In this document: one piece after another, positions 42,398 through 53,062 of the stretch
How positions within the stretch are numbered: position 1 is the stretch's first letter
Layout of the letters: each line of letters opens with the position of its first letter
Assembly (NCBI GenBank): GCA_936450465.1
Contig: OW388290.1
Location: 23,177,457 to 23,241,456 of the forward strand
DNA length: 64,000 nt
DNA from: Gibbula magus
Lineage: Eukaryota; Mollusca; Gastropoda; Trochida; Trochidae
Direction of reading: 5' to 3'
Program-made: the position numbers and the translations under genes
Notes under the pieces: model-generated
The model's database searches: none
What the model was told of the DNA's origin: nothing
What the model saw: only the letters and a program-made list of their open reading frames with translations

Positions 42398-43891
42398 ATG
42401 TACGACGGCGTTTGTGCAGCGTTAGTAACTGTGCCAGTGGTTGCAGCTGTCGTCTGGGTATTGAGCAGACGACATGTTTATCGTGCTCTTCCCCCGGGGC
42501 TGCGATGGCGTTTACCATTATTCGGCAATATGTTCTCCCTCGGACCAGATATCAAACAAACATTTCGCACGTGGAGAAGGAGGTATGGCGATATATTCAG
42601 TCTGCACATAGGCAGCAGGTTTGTTGTCGTTCTAAATGGATTTGATGTCATAAAGGACGCCCTTGTGAGTAATGGGGACGTGTTTAATGCTCGGCCGGAC
42701 GTGTTCGTTTCTGAGGTGACAAGCCAAGGCAAAGGGATATCAGCCACTTCTGGAAATGTATGGAAGCAGCAAAGGACCATAGGTATGGCTTGTCTTCATG
42801 GGAATGGACTGACGTCTGGCAAAAATGTTTTAGAGATACGAGTTTCTGAAGAAGTTAATCATTTGTTAGTGACAATTGCTAACGAACAAGGCCAAAGAGT
42901 CAACTTACAGAGAATCATCCATGCGTCTGTTAGTAACGTGTTGTGTTCTATAATCTTTGGGAAACGTTTCGATAACGCTGACCCGTTATTTGTTGAATAT
43001 CTAATACGTTGCCGAGAGATCCACAATGCAGTGGCGGTATTAAATTTCATACCATGCTTAAAATATTTACCCTGTGACTTATTTAACGTGAATCGGATTT
43101 CACAGAATGTGAAATTCATAGAGGAGGAGATAATTAAACCGGGAATAAGACGCCAACAAAAGGACCAGGTTTTGAATAATGTTTCTAATTACGTTTCTGC
43201 GTACTTAGAAGAAATTGAAGCTCAAAAGGACGCTGGTTCGTCCATAAACGAAGGCAACCTCATCAAGTCTATCAGAGACTTACTCAGCACAGGGACCGAC
43301 CCTACTGCAGCAACAATCCAATGGTGTATCCTGTATCTCATCTCCCAGCCAGCCGTCCAGGAAAGATGTTACCAGGAAATCAGATCTAAAGTAGGATTAA
43401 ATCGAGCACCTGTTATGTCGGATAAAGAGAACCTGCCCTTTGTGCAAGCAACGATTGCAGAGGTGCAACGCTGTGCCAATATCAACCCTATTGGAGTCTG
43501 GCATTCGACTTCCTGTGACGTCAAATTCCGCGGATACAACATTCCAAAGGGAACCATGATATTTCCCGTGCTGGATTCGGTGCTTATGGACACAGATCTG
43601 TGGCCGAATCCCGAACAGTTCAAACCGGAGAGGTTTTTGGATGACAAGGGAAATTTTAATCCAAAAGAAGAATGGGTTCCCTTCTCCATAGGCAAACGCT
43701 CTTGTTTTGGAGAGACGTTAGCCAAAATGGAACTTTTCCTATTCATCACATCCTTGGTGCAGCAATATCGGTTTACAGCACCAAGGGGGGTAACTCTGAG
43801 TCTTGAACCTGACCCAGGGTTCATTTACACGCCAAAGCCATATCGTGTTCAGGCTTTCAGACGAAACCGCAGTCGAGTTTCGGAAGGTTGA
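42398..43891 (+). CDS. Divergent cytochrome P450, intronless, altered I-helix (gene C)
   Basis: A 497-aa P450 with intact reading frame. The haem loop FSIGKRSCFG (Cys436), helix K ExxR (EVQR) and FKPERF are conserved, so it should bind haem. Three regions depart from genes A and B. The hinge is ALPPGLRWRLPLFGN rather than PPGPG. Helix C reads WKQQRTIGMACLHGNG. The I-helix reads TGTDPTAAT, so the conserved proton-relay threonine after the acidic residue (Asp301) is Pro302, with Thr303 next. P450s that lack this threonine often act on already-oxygenated substrates or use another route; whether that holds here is inference. A hydrophobic N-terminal anchor is present (ALVTVPVVAAVVWVL). It lies 2.2 kb downstream of gene B in the same direction. 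Confidence 0.93.
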   Translation: MYDGVCAALVTVPVVAAVVWVLSRRHVYRALPPGLRWRLPLFGNMFSLGPDIKQTFRTWRRRYGDIFSLHIGSRFVVVLNGFDVIKDALVSNGDVFNARPDVFVSEVTSQGKGISATSGNVWKQQRTIGMACLHGNGLTSGKNVLEIRVSEEVNHLLVTIANEQGQRVNLQRIIHASVSNVLCSIIFGKRFDNADPLFVEYLIRCREIHNAVAVLNFIPCLKYLPCDLFNVNRISQNVKFIEEEIIKPGIRRQQKDQVLNNVSNYVSAYLEEIEAQKDAGSSINEGNLIKSIRDLLSTGTDPTAATIQWCILYLISQPAVQERCYQEIRSKVGLNRAPVMSDKENLPFVQATIAEVQRCANINPIGVWHSTSCDVKFRGYNIPKGTMIFPVLDSVLMDTDLWPNPEQFKPERFLDDKGNFNPKEEWVPFSIGKRSCFGETLAKMELFLFITSLVQQYRFTAPRGVTLSLEPDPGFIYTPKPYRVQAFRRNRSRVSEG

Positions 43892-44295
43892 ACTGTACGT
43901 AGTGTGCAGTTTATTTATTCAGCTTGTGCAATATGAACAATCAAAGAAGGCTTGTTATTTTGACTGCCATTTCAGCAGCTCGCAGTTCTTCTAGAATGTT
44001 GCTGAAATCCCTAAATCAGTGATGTACTTACAAACGCTCAAGGATGCTATTTGGCAACATCGATATATATTTAATAATTTTAAGAGTTTTATTTAATGAT
44101 GGTGTAATTTATTATAACGCATAGGAATGCTTACACATTAATATCATATTTACTGGATTTGTTTAAGGTTCCCTTGTCAAACTAAATGTAAATCAAGTAT
44201 ATCAATTTAACATTAAATTTTGATATAATGATCGAAATAGTAAATCATATTCCATCATTGCGTGTGGATGGATGCTCAACATATTTACGGTGGTA

Positions 44296-44301
44296 AATAA
44301 A
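44296..44301 (+). terminator. Candidate poly(A) signal for P450 gene C
   Basis: AATAAA about 405 bp beyond the stop codon, the first canonical hexamer found in the 3' flank. Confidence 0.45.
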
Positions 44302-44376
44302 CGTATATTTTCTCGAATTCCTTTGTCTATTTTTTTTTATCCCGGTCGCTTGAATTATCACGATCTCATTTAAATC

Positions 44377-44599
44377 CAACTTCCCAATACAAGGCATAAC
44401 TCTTGCCAGTCTCCATTACTGGCTGATTTAGGCCTTGCAGTATTTCCTTGAGAAATCTGTGTTTAGAAATCCAGGCCCGCTATGCATTTCTGGTGCAGCG
44501 ATTCACTATCTTGACACAACAAAGCGAGGGAAATACCGCAAGGGTTAAATCAGTCAGTAATGCAGACTGGCAAGAGTTATCCCTTGCGTTTGGAAGTTG
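44377..44599. mobile_element. Palindromic MITE with perfect 9-bp target duplication
   Basis: Ends CAACTTCC and GGAAGTTG, flanked by ATTTAAATC at 44368-44376 and 44600-44608. It is close to the 36316 and 54113 copies but in the opposite orientation to them. Confidence 0.85.
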
Positions 44600-44854
44600 A
44601 TTTAAATCGGATCGAACGTAACACTCGTACCTCGTCAATCTGAGAAGTACCCCCAGAGGTCATGTCCGGTAACCTTTACCTAAACTAAATTCAACCAATC
44701 AGAGGCCGCCTTCTTAGATATGGCCTTGTCATGGTATCTAGCCTCGTCGCTGATTAGGTGGAATAAAATACACCGGACATGATTTCTATGGTTCAGTACT
44801 CAGATCAGAAACCTAGCTAGGTACGACCTGATTTAAATGAGATTGGATTTATCA

Positions 44855-44950
44855 AAACGCCTTTGGTAGCAGAGAAATACCACAGCTCACACAACCCAAA
44901 CGCCTTTGGTAGCAGAGAAATATCACAGCTCACACAACCCAAACGCCCTT
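44855..44950. repeat. 43-bp tandem duplication
   Basis: AAACGCCTTTGGTAGCAGAG begins at 44855 and again at 44898; a third, AAACGCCCTTG, starts at 44941 and leads into a degraded palindromic MITE (to about 45075). Confidence 0.8.
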
Positions 44951-45699
44951 GCCGCATTCTGTCAGATTTTTCATGCTAACGTTATGCCTGAAAATCATAC
45001 TGCGTGCTGCTATGCTAGCACAGAAAAGAACTGCGACATGCAGCAAGTTCTTTAATTAACCAGTGATGGGAGACGTGAAGGGGACGTTGCATGCGGCTCA
45101 CCTTGTCCTCAAGTAACACATCACTGTTGATGCGGTTCATATATTCGCTTTCAAACTAGGCAGCAGAAAATCCACGAGATGTGTCACAAAGGGAAAATCA
45201 AAGTTATGTTTCATAGTGAAGATCAGACGTGTATACAATACATCTAGGGAGGTAGTTTGTATGAGAACAACAAAGTTACTAAAACAAGTGTAGAATCGAG
45301 CTACGCTCACATGCCCCCGCTTCCTGCTGAGGTGAAAGAAAATTCACATCAATGGATACAGATAAGCATACGTCTAAAGTTGAACGAAAGTGTCGTATAC
45401 CGTTTCAGAGATGTTTTCGATGGTGCGCACTGTTCAAGTTATTGTTGATTTACTCATTACTTATTAATTCTACTATTTTAACATTCGAATCAAACATTGA
45501 TGAAAACAATATTCCTGTCTACAGGGAAATGTACAGTGACATATTAACAGGTTTGATATCATGTTCCCATTTAAGACGCAATAAAATCACAAACCTAACA
45601 TTATTATCTTACGGTCGAAATGAATCTGAAGTCCGGTGGAGATGGCATGTAAAGAATTGGAGATATTCTGCGATATGACTTACTCATTGAGTCACTATT

Positions 45700-46330
45700 G
45701 AGGTCAGGTTTTAAAAAAAAACAAAAAAACAAAACAATTTGATATTTAGATCTAACCCTCAAAAGGCACATCTAACGATCATGGTTGACATGTGTACCAA
45801 ATTTGGCGGAGGGAATTTGTATAGTTTTGGAGATATGCTCTGGACAAAATGATGAAACCGCAAAAAACCCATAAAATTCACTAAACGTTCTAACTCTCAA
45901 AAGGCACATCAAGTGATCATTGCAGACATTTATGCCAAGTTTGGTGATGATCACATGAATTGTTTGGGGGATATGCTCCGGACATAATGACGTCCCCACA
46001 GGTCACTGTTTACGTCATGTTCCCTTAGAAACTTCAAAAATCGGAATTCGCAAAAAAATGTCTAGCCCTCAAAAAACATATCTAGTCATCGTGGTTGACA
46101 TTATGTACATGTAAATTTTATGAAACGAGCATGTATAGTTTAACCCGTTCACCCCTACAGGCCTCTACAGAGGCCAGAAAACGTATAAGCGTTCAGGGTT
46201 CTTAGTGGTGAAAGGGTTAAGTGACATGTCCCAAAAGGCATATTTAGTGAATATGGTTGACATGTATATAAAATTTGTTGAAACTATAGCATGTTTAGTT
46301 TAAATGATATGCTCAAGACAAACTTTCGGG
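45700..46330. repeat. Diverged tandem units with AAAAGGCACATCTA..GTTGACATG
   Basis: Blocks starting near 45756, 45893, 46064 and 46226 repeat CCTCAAAAGGCACATC, CATGGTTGACATGTGTACCA, AATTTG and GATATGCTC(T/C)GGACA. Related to the CCAAATTTGG repeats in CCDC6 introns. Short frames here are not genes. Confidence 0.6.
46140..46220. mobile_element. 81-bp TTAA-bounded hairpin element
   Basis: TTAACCCGTTCACC at the left and GGTGAAAGGGTTAA at the right are inverted with one mismatch. The interior has CAGGCCTCTACAGAGGCC. It interrupts the third tandem unit of 45700-46330 and is probably a minimal piggyBac-type MITE. Confidence 0.65.
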
Positions 46331-46434
46331 ACATTATAGAATTGACTTAATACATTTGATTAACTCTTCCATTTCCACATATGATATTCCGTTCAGTCAT
46401 AAAGTTAAAATGAGTTAATTTCCAAGTAAAATTA

Positions 46435-46440
46435 TTTATT
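46435..46440 (-). terminator. Candidate poly(A) signal for the BED/hAT gene
   Basis: TTTATT on the + strand is AATAAA on the gene's strand, about 185 bp past its stop codon. Confidence 0.5.
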
Positions 46441-46623
46441 ACCAGATACAAAAAGCTATAAATGAACTTGAAATTATAAAAACAATATTATAAAGTCGTT
46501 AGTTTGGTATTTAGAAGTTGTTCGTGTTGATGCACCCCGGAAAAATCATTTGTGTTTACTCAAACAGCAACTTCAAATACTCGAAGTTATATCTGTCTGT
46601 AAGTCTGGCTGAAGAGTCACTAT

Positions 46624-48579
46624 TCAGTCTTGATTCTGGTACTTAAGATTACGATAGTTCTTGTTGAGGAAGATCATCTTATCAAGGTTCTTGTCCTTAA
46701 TGGCAGCCCTCTGTAGTTTGACGAGCTCTTTCTCCTGGAGGAAGACTTGTTCCGGAGGTTTGCAGACTCCCATTACACTCATGTATTTCCTGGCTAGTCT
46801 GGCAAGATTGGGGTAGAGCTTCTCTCTCTCATACCACCATGCCAGGGGATTGCGGGCAGTAATTTGCTTCTCCTTCATATACCGGTCTAGCTCAGCACTG
46901 ATCAACTCCATGGGTGAAAGGCTGTCTGGCCCAGAGTCTTCTTTGTGTCCAACCACGTCAGACAACCAGTCGGAGTCATGCTTGAAGGACGAAGGCATCA
47001 TCTTTCTTTTCTTGGCTGGCTCTTCATTTGAATCAGGGTTGCCGCTTGGAAGAGAAAATGGCGGACCCATTATGATGCTCTGGATGTACTCGTCCTCGTC
47101 GTCTACTTCCTGTTTTATTTCTACTTCCGGTATGAAGGGTTTGAGTGCCTCATCATACAGCAACCTCCTCGCCTTCTCCCTTTCAACTGGCTCCACGTAG
47201 CGGAGACCCTTGTATCTAGGATCCAGTAAAGAACACATCAGCAGAAAGTCTCTGGTGTTCTCGGTTAAATAGGTTTTCTGTACCTCTGTCCAGATGACGT
47301 CGCGACATTCTGTTACCTCGGGAGAATCGGTTCTATGTTCATGAAGAGTCATCTGAAGCTTCTTCAGAACCGGAAGCACCAGTGATGCCGACACCATGGG
47401 CTGGTCGCAAAGAAGCATGGAAGCATTACTTAGGGGTTTCAGCAACTTCACAAGACCATCGCACAATGCTCTCTTCTTTGAGTCCAGAAGAATGTCAGCA
47501 GTGTCTTCATCATTGAAACCATTTTCTCCAAGAAGGGTCTCCATCGTAGGCAGGTATTCAACTGACTTTTGCAGCATGTTGAATGTTGACATCCACCTGT
47601 CTTCAGCGTCAAGTATTAGCGAGTGGACATCAATGACTTCCTGTTTGATCGAACTCCAGGGCCCATTCTTGAAGAAATGAAACACTCTTCTTACAGCTTT
47701 AATCACATCTTGTACCGCGGGTATATTTAGCCCTTTAATAGCGGCATTGTTGATGCTTTCAGCAAAACAAGACAGTTGTGGCCATTTAAGCTCATCTCCA
47801 GCTTTCAGAACAACTTCATCACTTGCAACCAGCATTGGCTCACATCCCATTCTCCATTTCTTTGCCAAATCTTGAAAAGTTTGGTCAACGAATTTTGATT
47901 CAAGTTCGTTTGGAAGAGGAACAGTGCCCAACACAAATGAGTTAAGATGCCAAGTTGAAGATATGAAGTTAACAGAGAGAGTCATATGTTTGTAAGAGAG
48001 TGACCAAACGTCCACTGTCAACGTAACATTGTCCAACATTTCCAATTTTCCTACCAATTTCTCCAAACAATCACTATACATACTAGGCAACAGGACGTCC
48101 TCGAGGTGATTCATTGAGGGAAGCTCGCAATTTTTGTCCAAAGTGAAGATCATATTTTGAAAAGCTTGGCTATTAATATTATCAAATGGTATGAGATCAC
48201 ATATGAAGTATTCCATTATGGCAAGTGTATGAGGCGAAGTCTTGATCGTATTTCTTGGCGCAAATCCAGTTGGCATGACTGGCATGCGCACTATGTCCGT
48301 CATTGATTGCGGAGACGTGCTAACTTCCGGTTCGAGGAAGCTCATCTGAGGACTGCCATGTTTGTTCTTGTCCTGGCGGAGGTGGTGGTTGACGAAGTGG
48401 GTGTGAAGGTTAGTGGTGTTTCCGGTGTAGCGCACCGATATCCTGCAGTATTTACATATAGCCTTGGTTCTGTCCAAGGTGTAGCCATCGTCACTGAGAT
48501 AGAAACCAAAGTTCTTCCAGACCTCACTTTTCGCCTTCCCCGGGAAATCGAAGATGGTCCTCTGGCCGTTGCTGTACAT
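46624..48579 (-). CDS. BED-finger / hAT-like protein, probably domesticated (ZBED-like)
   Basis: 651 aa in one uninterrupted exon. Residues about 14-66 form a BED zinc finger (C42-x2-C45, then H59-H66 histidines). The core retains hAT signatures: EYFICDLIPFDN, a first acidic site in LTVDVW (D190), and LVASDEVV (D254). The C-terminal dimerisation block is NPLAWWYEREKLYPNLARLA (577-596) with RKYMSVMGV. Several family-conserved positions are changed: CFAE where hAT enzymes usually have CFAH (E274), and PPEQVFL where SERVFS is usual. With no inverted ends around it, this suggests a host gene derived from a transposase, likely a DNA-binding regulator like vertebrate ZBED proteins. On this strand an acceptor (TTCTCAG at 48589) lies 9 bp before the ATG, so a 5' UTR intron is likely. 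Confidence 0.88.
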   Translation of the reverse strand: MYSNGQRTIFDFPGKAKSEVWKNFGFYLSDDGYTLDRTKAICKYCRISVRYTGNTTNLHTHFVNHHLRQDKNKHGSPQMSFLEPEVSTSPQSMTDIVRMPVMPTGFAPRNTIKTSPHTLAIMEYFICDLIPFDNINSQAFQNMIFTLDKNCELPSMNHLEDVLLPSMYSDCLEKLVGKLEMLDNVTLTVDVWSLSYKHMTLSVNFISSTWHLNSFVLGTVPLPNELESKFVDQTFQDLAKKWRMGCEPMLVASDEVVLKAGDELKWPQLSCFAESINNAAIKGLNIPAVQDVIKAVRRVFHFFKNGPWSSIKQEVIDVHSLILDAEDRWMSTFNMLQKSVEYLPTMETLLGENGFNDEDTADILLDSKKRALCDGLVKLLKPLSNASMLLCDQPMVSASLVLPVLKKLQMTLHEHRTDSPEVTECRDVIWTEVQKTYLTENTRDFLLMCSLLDPRYKGLRYVEPVEREKARRLLYDEALKPFIPEVEIKQEVDDEDEYIQSIIMGPPFSLPSGNPDSNEEPAKKRKMMPSSFKHDSDWLSDVVGHKEDSGPDSLSPMELISAELDRYMKEKQITARNPLAWWYEREKLYPNLARLARKYMSVMGVCKPPEQVFLQEKELVKLQRAAIKDKNLDKMIFLNKNYRNLKYQNQD

Positions 48580-48588
48580 TCTGGATAT

Positions 48589-50481
48589 CTGAGAAGAGAA
48601 CTACAATGTAAACATACATACAGTAGTTAAAATATAATCATTTTGTGATATTGCTTCGGAATTTTATAAACACTCATTAAACTTTTATTCTTCCAGAAGC
48701 GTCACTAGATATCGTATGAGTACATATGAAATACTATACATGATACACACAGAAGAAGGCATTAGCCTGGACATTATACCAAAGGCTGAACATAAGTATT
48801 TAGGTACAACATTTTATTGTATTACAGTCAAGATAGTATAATTATATTTGGCAATTTGTTTTCATCAAATAGTCCTTTTTGTACATAAACATGAAGGGGA
48901 AAACACTTTTCAACGTATATAATTATTGAAACATCACTACAAACATGGTCATATTTTTCTCGCTGAAGTCTTGGTGAAATTATATATCAGTGACGCCTGG
49001 GAAAATTTAAAATTGATTAGAGAATTAATTATGATAGAGATGCAACATAAATGCATAATTATATGCACATATAGGGCTGTGTATTGCTTCAATTCCTGTA
49101 TTGCGATACGTATTGCTGAATTGTAATGTATTGCAATACGTACCACAATATACTGCAAGATCCTCTGACTATGAGATAGTTCTCTAGAAACCATTTTCAC
49201 AATGATATTGCAACATGCTAAATGAACTCTACATTCAACTTTTATACTTCTTTTTGCAGTTGAAACATGACACTTTCAGAACTTAAAACACATCATTTAT
49301 AATACAGTCTAACACATATTCTATTACTTCAAAATAATTTTCTTAATACAAGTTAAATAAAAAAATATACCTTTCACAAGATAAATGAATAAATGACTGA
49401 ATATCTGTTAGTGCAATATATTGCGATATGAAAATCGTATTGCAATAGGCCTACGTGTATTGCACAATATTGCATAGCCTTATGCACATAAGCATATACA
49501 ATTGATTTCTAGGATATTTAGGTTGTTTAGCATAGCAGTTAAACGGATAATATAGAGTGTATCTACATGGAGCACAAATATATAAACATATATTGTTCTG
49601 AACAAGATAGTATATTACAGTACAGCATATTAAAATATATAAAGTAATAGGAAAAAAAATCATAAATATACATTTTAATAAATACTTATTTAGGCTTGTA
49701 TTTTTAATTCACACATGGTTAATACTCTAGATTTCATTATTGATTTCCGATGATTATTTATTATTAATATAACCAATAAATAATCATATTAGTATACTAC
49801 ATTCATGGTTGAATGTAAGAATTAAATGACGAAAATGCACTGTATAAGCTACGAAACATCGAACAAATTCCAGTCTCCTTAAACAGAAATCCCCCTTCAC
49901 TTCACTCAATATCGAAACATGATATTACATCACTTGGTAGCAAGTCTATATCACACGGCCTCTTCGTTTTCTCTATTTTAAAAATAACCTTATATTAACA
50001 TGATACAGTATCAGACAGTAAGGTCAGACACGCTATTCCTAGCCAATGTGAAATATTTAGTCTCTGAAAAAAATCTTTAAAAATATTTTTTTAATTAAAT
50101 ATTTGCAATGTATCTCAGAAATAGAAATTTCAGGGTTAGTTTAGACCATACTCTAGATCTGCTTTTCAAAGGTAGATCAGGTTACGAAAATGAACTATCA
50201 TCTCTGAGTAAGACTACCCTGTGTTTGTACAGCCTGACTTTCTATACTGCAGTATAGAATTAGAAAGTCTCTGGTTTGTAGAAAAAAATATTAAAGAACG
50301 CTCTAGCTTCTCTCTGCCATTATATGTAGGCCCTATATCTCTCCCATCAGCGTAGACACACAAACAGAGCTGCGGTGTCAGAGGCTGAGGTTATCTGTAG
50401 ATGTAGGTCAAATAACAATGGACGCGATAAAACCGCTAGCGGATACAGTCTACTGCCGGCAAACCTCGATGAATTCTCACC
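48589..50481 (-). other. Probable 5' UTR intron of the BED/hAT gene
   Basis: It runs from a candidate donor, AAAAG|GTGAGA, with its exon edge at 50481, down to the acceptor at 48589. It is AT-rich and contains a hAT-type MITE. The donor is a choice by motif and position, not proven. Confidence 0.4.
49072..49482. mobile_element. hAT-type MITE with 8-bp target duplication
   Basis: The inverted ends are TAGGGCTGTGTATTGC on the left and, read inward, TAAGGCTATGCAATAT on the right. Perfect TGCACATA copies flank it at 49064-49071 and 49483-49490. The interior is rich in TATTGC(G/A)ATA motifs, like the MITE at 14829. Confidence 0.8.
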
Positions 50482-50770
50482 TTTTACGTGAACATCGGGC
50501 CGGAATCACCAGATTCGTCGACTACAGTATTTGGGCGATAGTTGTAGGTCACATATACTAAGTTTTAGATGACATATGCGATTAATAAAGCAAACATTCG
50601 CCTCGATAATCGTGCATTGAAATCGATCCCCTGCACACGGCGCGGCTTCTCAATAATCGAGGTATTTTAAGTACACGAGTTATCTCCCTTTGTCTACATT
50701 GCGATGAAGTGCCTTGCAGGTTGACTTATTCGGGTTGGGAAGCATGATTATATCCGTGATATAGGCGAGT
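50482..50770 (-). promoter_or_regulatory. Candidate promoter/first exon region of the BED/hAT gene
   Basis: Locally less AT-rich, with several CpGs (CATCGGGCC, TTCGTCGACT, CACGGCGCGG). It lies upstream of the candidate donor on the minus strand. Inferred from position and composition. Confidence 0.3.
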
Positions 50771-52100
50771 TTGCATGTGTGCGCGCTGAAAAGTGAAATA
50801 ATTTGCTAGAAGATAGCTATTTATAACTATGTACACAAAAAGTCAAATTTACAGCTGTATGGCAGCTTCAAGTTATCGACAAATTAAAAACATAACGCCG
50901 AGTTTCTCTCTCCTCCTGGTTTCATTTCGTTTGTTCCCTTCACATTACACACTTCGTATACTTGGGCATCCTCTTCCCACAGAGGTTCCTCTCTTCAGAT
51001 TTCCGATAAAGGATTTCAGAAGCTCCCTATCCTCACTCCAATCAAAGGTATAAATAACATGTCAGTTGAACATTATTCATACCAATTTTAAAACCACATA
51101 TTATATGTTTTCTAAATTTAAAAAAATCGGATATCTTATTTCTCAAATATCATATTTTCCTCCGCCTTGGTAACTAACGAGGTAAGTTGCTTTCTTTCAC
51201 AGGATAGTGCGTACCTTATGTACTGTTTCAAATCTTGTGTTGTCCGTCGAAGTCTTAAAGATACATTCATTGTGTTTGATAAACAATTATTTGGCTGAAA
51301 TTCGTGCCAACATACGATAGATGTGCTGATTTCAGTTCAAATAATTTCACCAAATTTGCATATTCATCCCCAATAGCCAATTATATCATAATTACTAGTT
51401 TTTAATTAAAATTGAACAACATCATAATATTATACATGTAAAAAAACCAAAACTAAAAGTCCCATTTACATGCACAGTAGTTATAAGACCTATTAAACAC
51501 TATCAACCCAAAGTTACCTGTTTGTATTGTGAAAATAAAAGATTCAAAAATTACGTTTGACCATTAGCGCGCAACACGCGGTGCATTGTCCGGTTTTCGA
51601 TAAAAAAATCAACACTTTTACCTTATATCGTCAATATACTTAATTGACTATCATCAAAATGGTAATTTTCGGTAACAGTCATTTCAAATTTGCTGTAATA
51701 AATAAATATCGGTAAAATAATGTCATCTCCAACTTGTTCAAGAATCTTATTAAAAAAACTTACAAGCCTTTTCAAAACGATGCGAAAATATAACGTATGG
51801 GTCATGGGGTACTGAAAAAATAAGCACCCATACGCTTTTTAGAAGAACTACGGTATCTACTTCCCTAACCACCAAAACCTGAAGTAATTAAAACAATAAC
51901 ACAACCCACTCTCGGACATCATGCTCCCTTGTCAGGAGTTATGCCCCCTTGGTTTTTCTATCAATAATTTCAATGCGTGAAAGTTACCTCCTATGTAGAC
52001 ATAAACTAGTACTTTTCTACTTTAAAATAAAACCATTTCATATTTCATTAAATCAAAAACAATTTTTGTTTTAGTCACGTGATCTGATTTCTGTATCAGC
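50771..52100. mobile_element. Non-coding region with a degraded TTAA-family element (51256-51800)
   Basis: From 51256 (CTTAAAGATACATTCATTGTG) the sequence follows the family at 57286, including TTACGTTTGACCATTAGCGC, GCATTGTCCGGTTTTCGA and GGTAATTTTCGGTAACAGTC. The far end is lost. The rest shows nothing recognisable. Confidence 0.5.
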
Positions 52101-52160
52101 CTTGCTCTCTTGGGACAGCTTCTCATGGCTGTTTAGACAACCCTGTCACCAGATATTGGT

Positions 52161-52296
52161 GCTGTCATGTCATGGGCAGTTTCAAGAGTTCTGTGCTGTC
52201 ATGTCATGGGCAGTTTCAAGAGTTCTGTGCTGTCATGTCATGGGCAGTTTCAAGAGTTCTGTGCTGTCATGTCATGGGCAGTTTCAAGAGTTCTTG
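52161..52296. repeat. 34-bp tandem repeat, four copies
   Basis: GCTGTCATGTCATGGGCAGT units start at 52161, 52195, 52229 and 52263 and are nearly identical. A reading frame across them is repeat-driven. Confidence 0.88.
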
Positions 52297-52619
52297 CGAT
52301 ACTGTCTTCTTCCATGTAAAATCATGAAATGGGCGATAGGTCTCAAAATATTTTTAATTAACCATTCCAAAAAATTCTACCTTTACTTTTGGTGTTTTTA
52401 AAAATGTACGTCAATATTTTTAAAAGCGTTTTCTATATCAGTTACCCAGATATTTTCTTATACACGCCCTACTGGAAGTTGTTTTTAATTAGGTATTCAA
52501 CAGTTCAACTCAGCTTATCCACATTTATTTATGTAATTCCCAGTTCCATCAAAATGAACATATACCCAATTTCATGTGGTCATATTGCATTATTGCATAT
52601 TCTACCCGATCTTGGAAAA

Positions 52620-53062
52620 ATACATTGAAAGGTTACAATTATAACCAGAATGATTTTGTTAGTTCTTTACAAGGAGATTTCTTACTTCAACAAAAGATTC
52701 AAGAAAAGTTTATGTTTGTCAATGCTAAACTAAATGCCACAAATGGGAAAGTTTACTTGAAATAATGATTTTAAATGGAACAAAATCTTTAATCTGTATA
52801 GAAGAAATGTAAAGGATGCCAGCCTTCAATATTTTCAGTTTAAATTTTACATGGAATTGTTCATACTAAAATAGACCCCTTGAGAATAAAATTGCTTGAA
52901 AATGCATTATGTTCATTCTGTAGAGAGATGAATGACATCTTTGCCATGTGTATGCATTGGAAATGTGAGGAAACCAAACATTTTTGGAACCAATTACAGG
53001 ATTGGATTAACAGATATATTGATGATTCCAAAGTGACAAAATTCATTGTTTGGTTTGGTTAA
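52620..53062 (+). pseudogene. Decayed 3' fragment of a LINE reverse-transcriptase ORF
   Basis: In changing frames it encodes LQYFQFKFYMELF, then a cysteine/histidine finger (CSFC..HWKC) followed by FWNQLQDWINRY. These resemble the zinc-finger-like end of LINE reverse transcriptases. Stops and at least one frameshift (near 52875) separate the parts. Only the C-terminal end remains. Confidence 0.55.

Noticed and set aside
45352..45678. 108-codon frame starting with ATG and containing a hydrophobic segment (LFKLLLIYSLLINSTILTF)
   Set aside because: No family recognised, no splice, promoter or poly(A) support; kept out as likely chance.
52102..52401. 99-codon open frame
   Set aside because: Mostly the 34-bp tandem repeat; downstream part is AT-rich noise.
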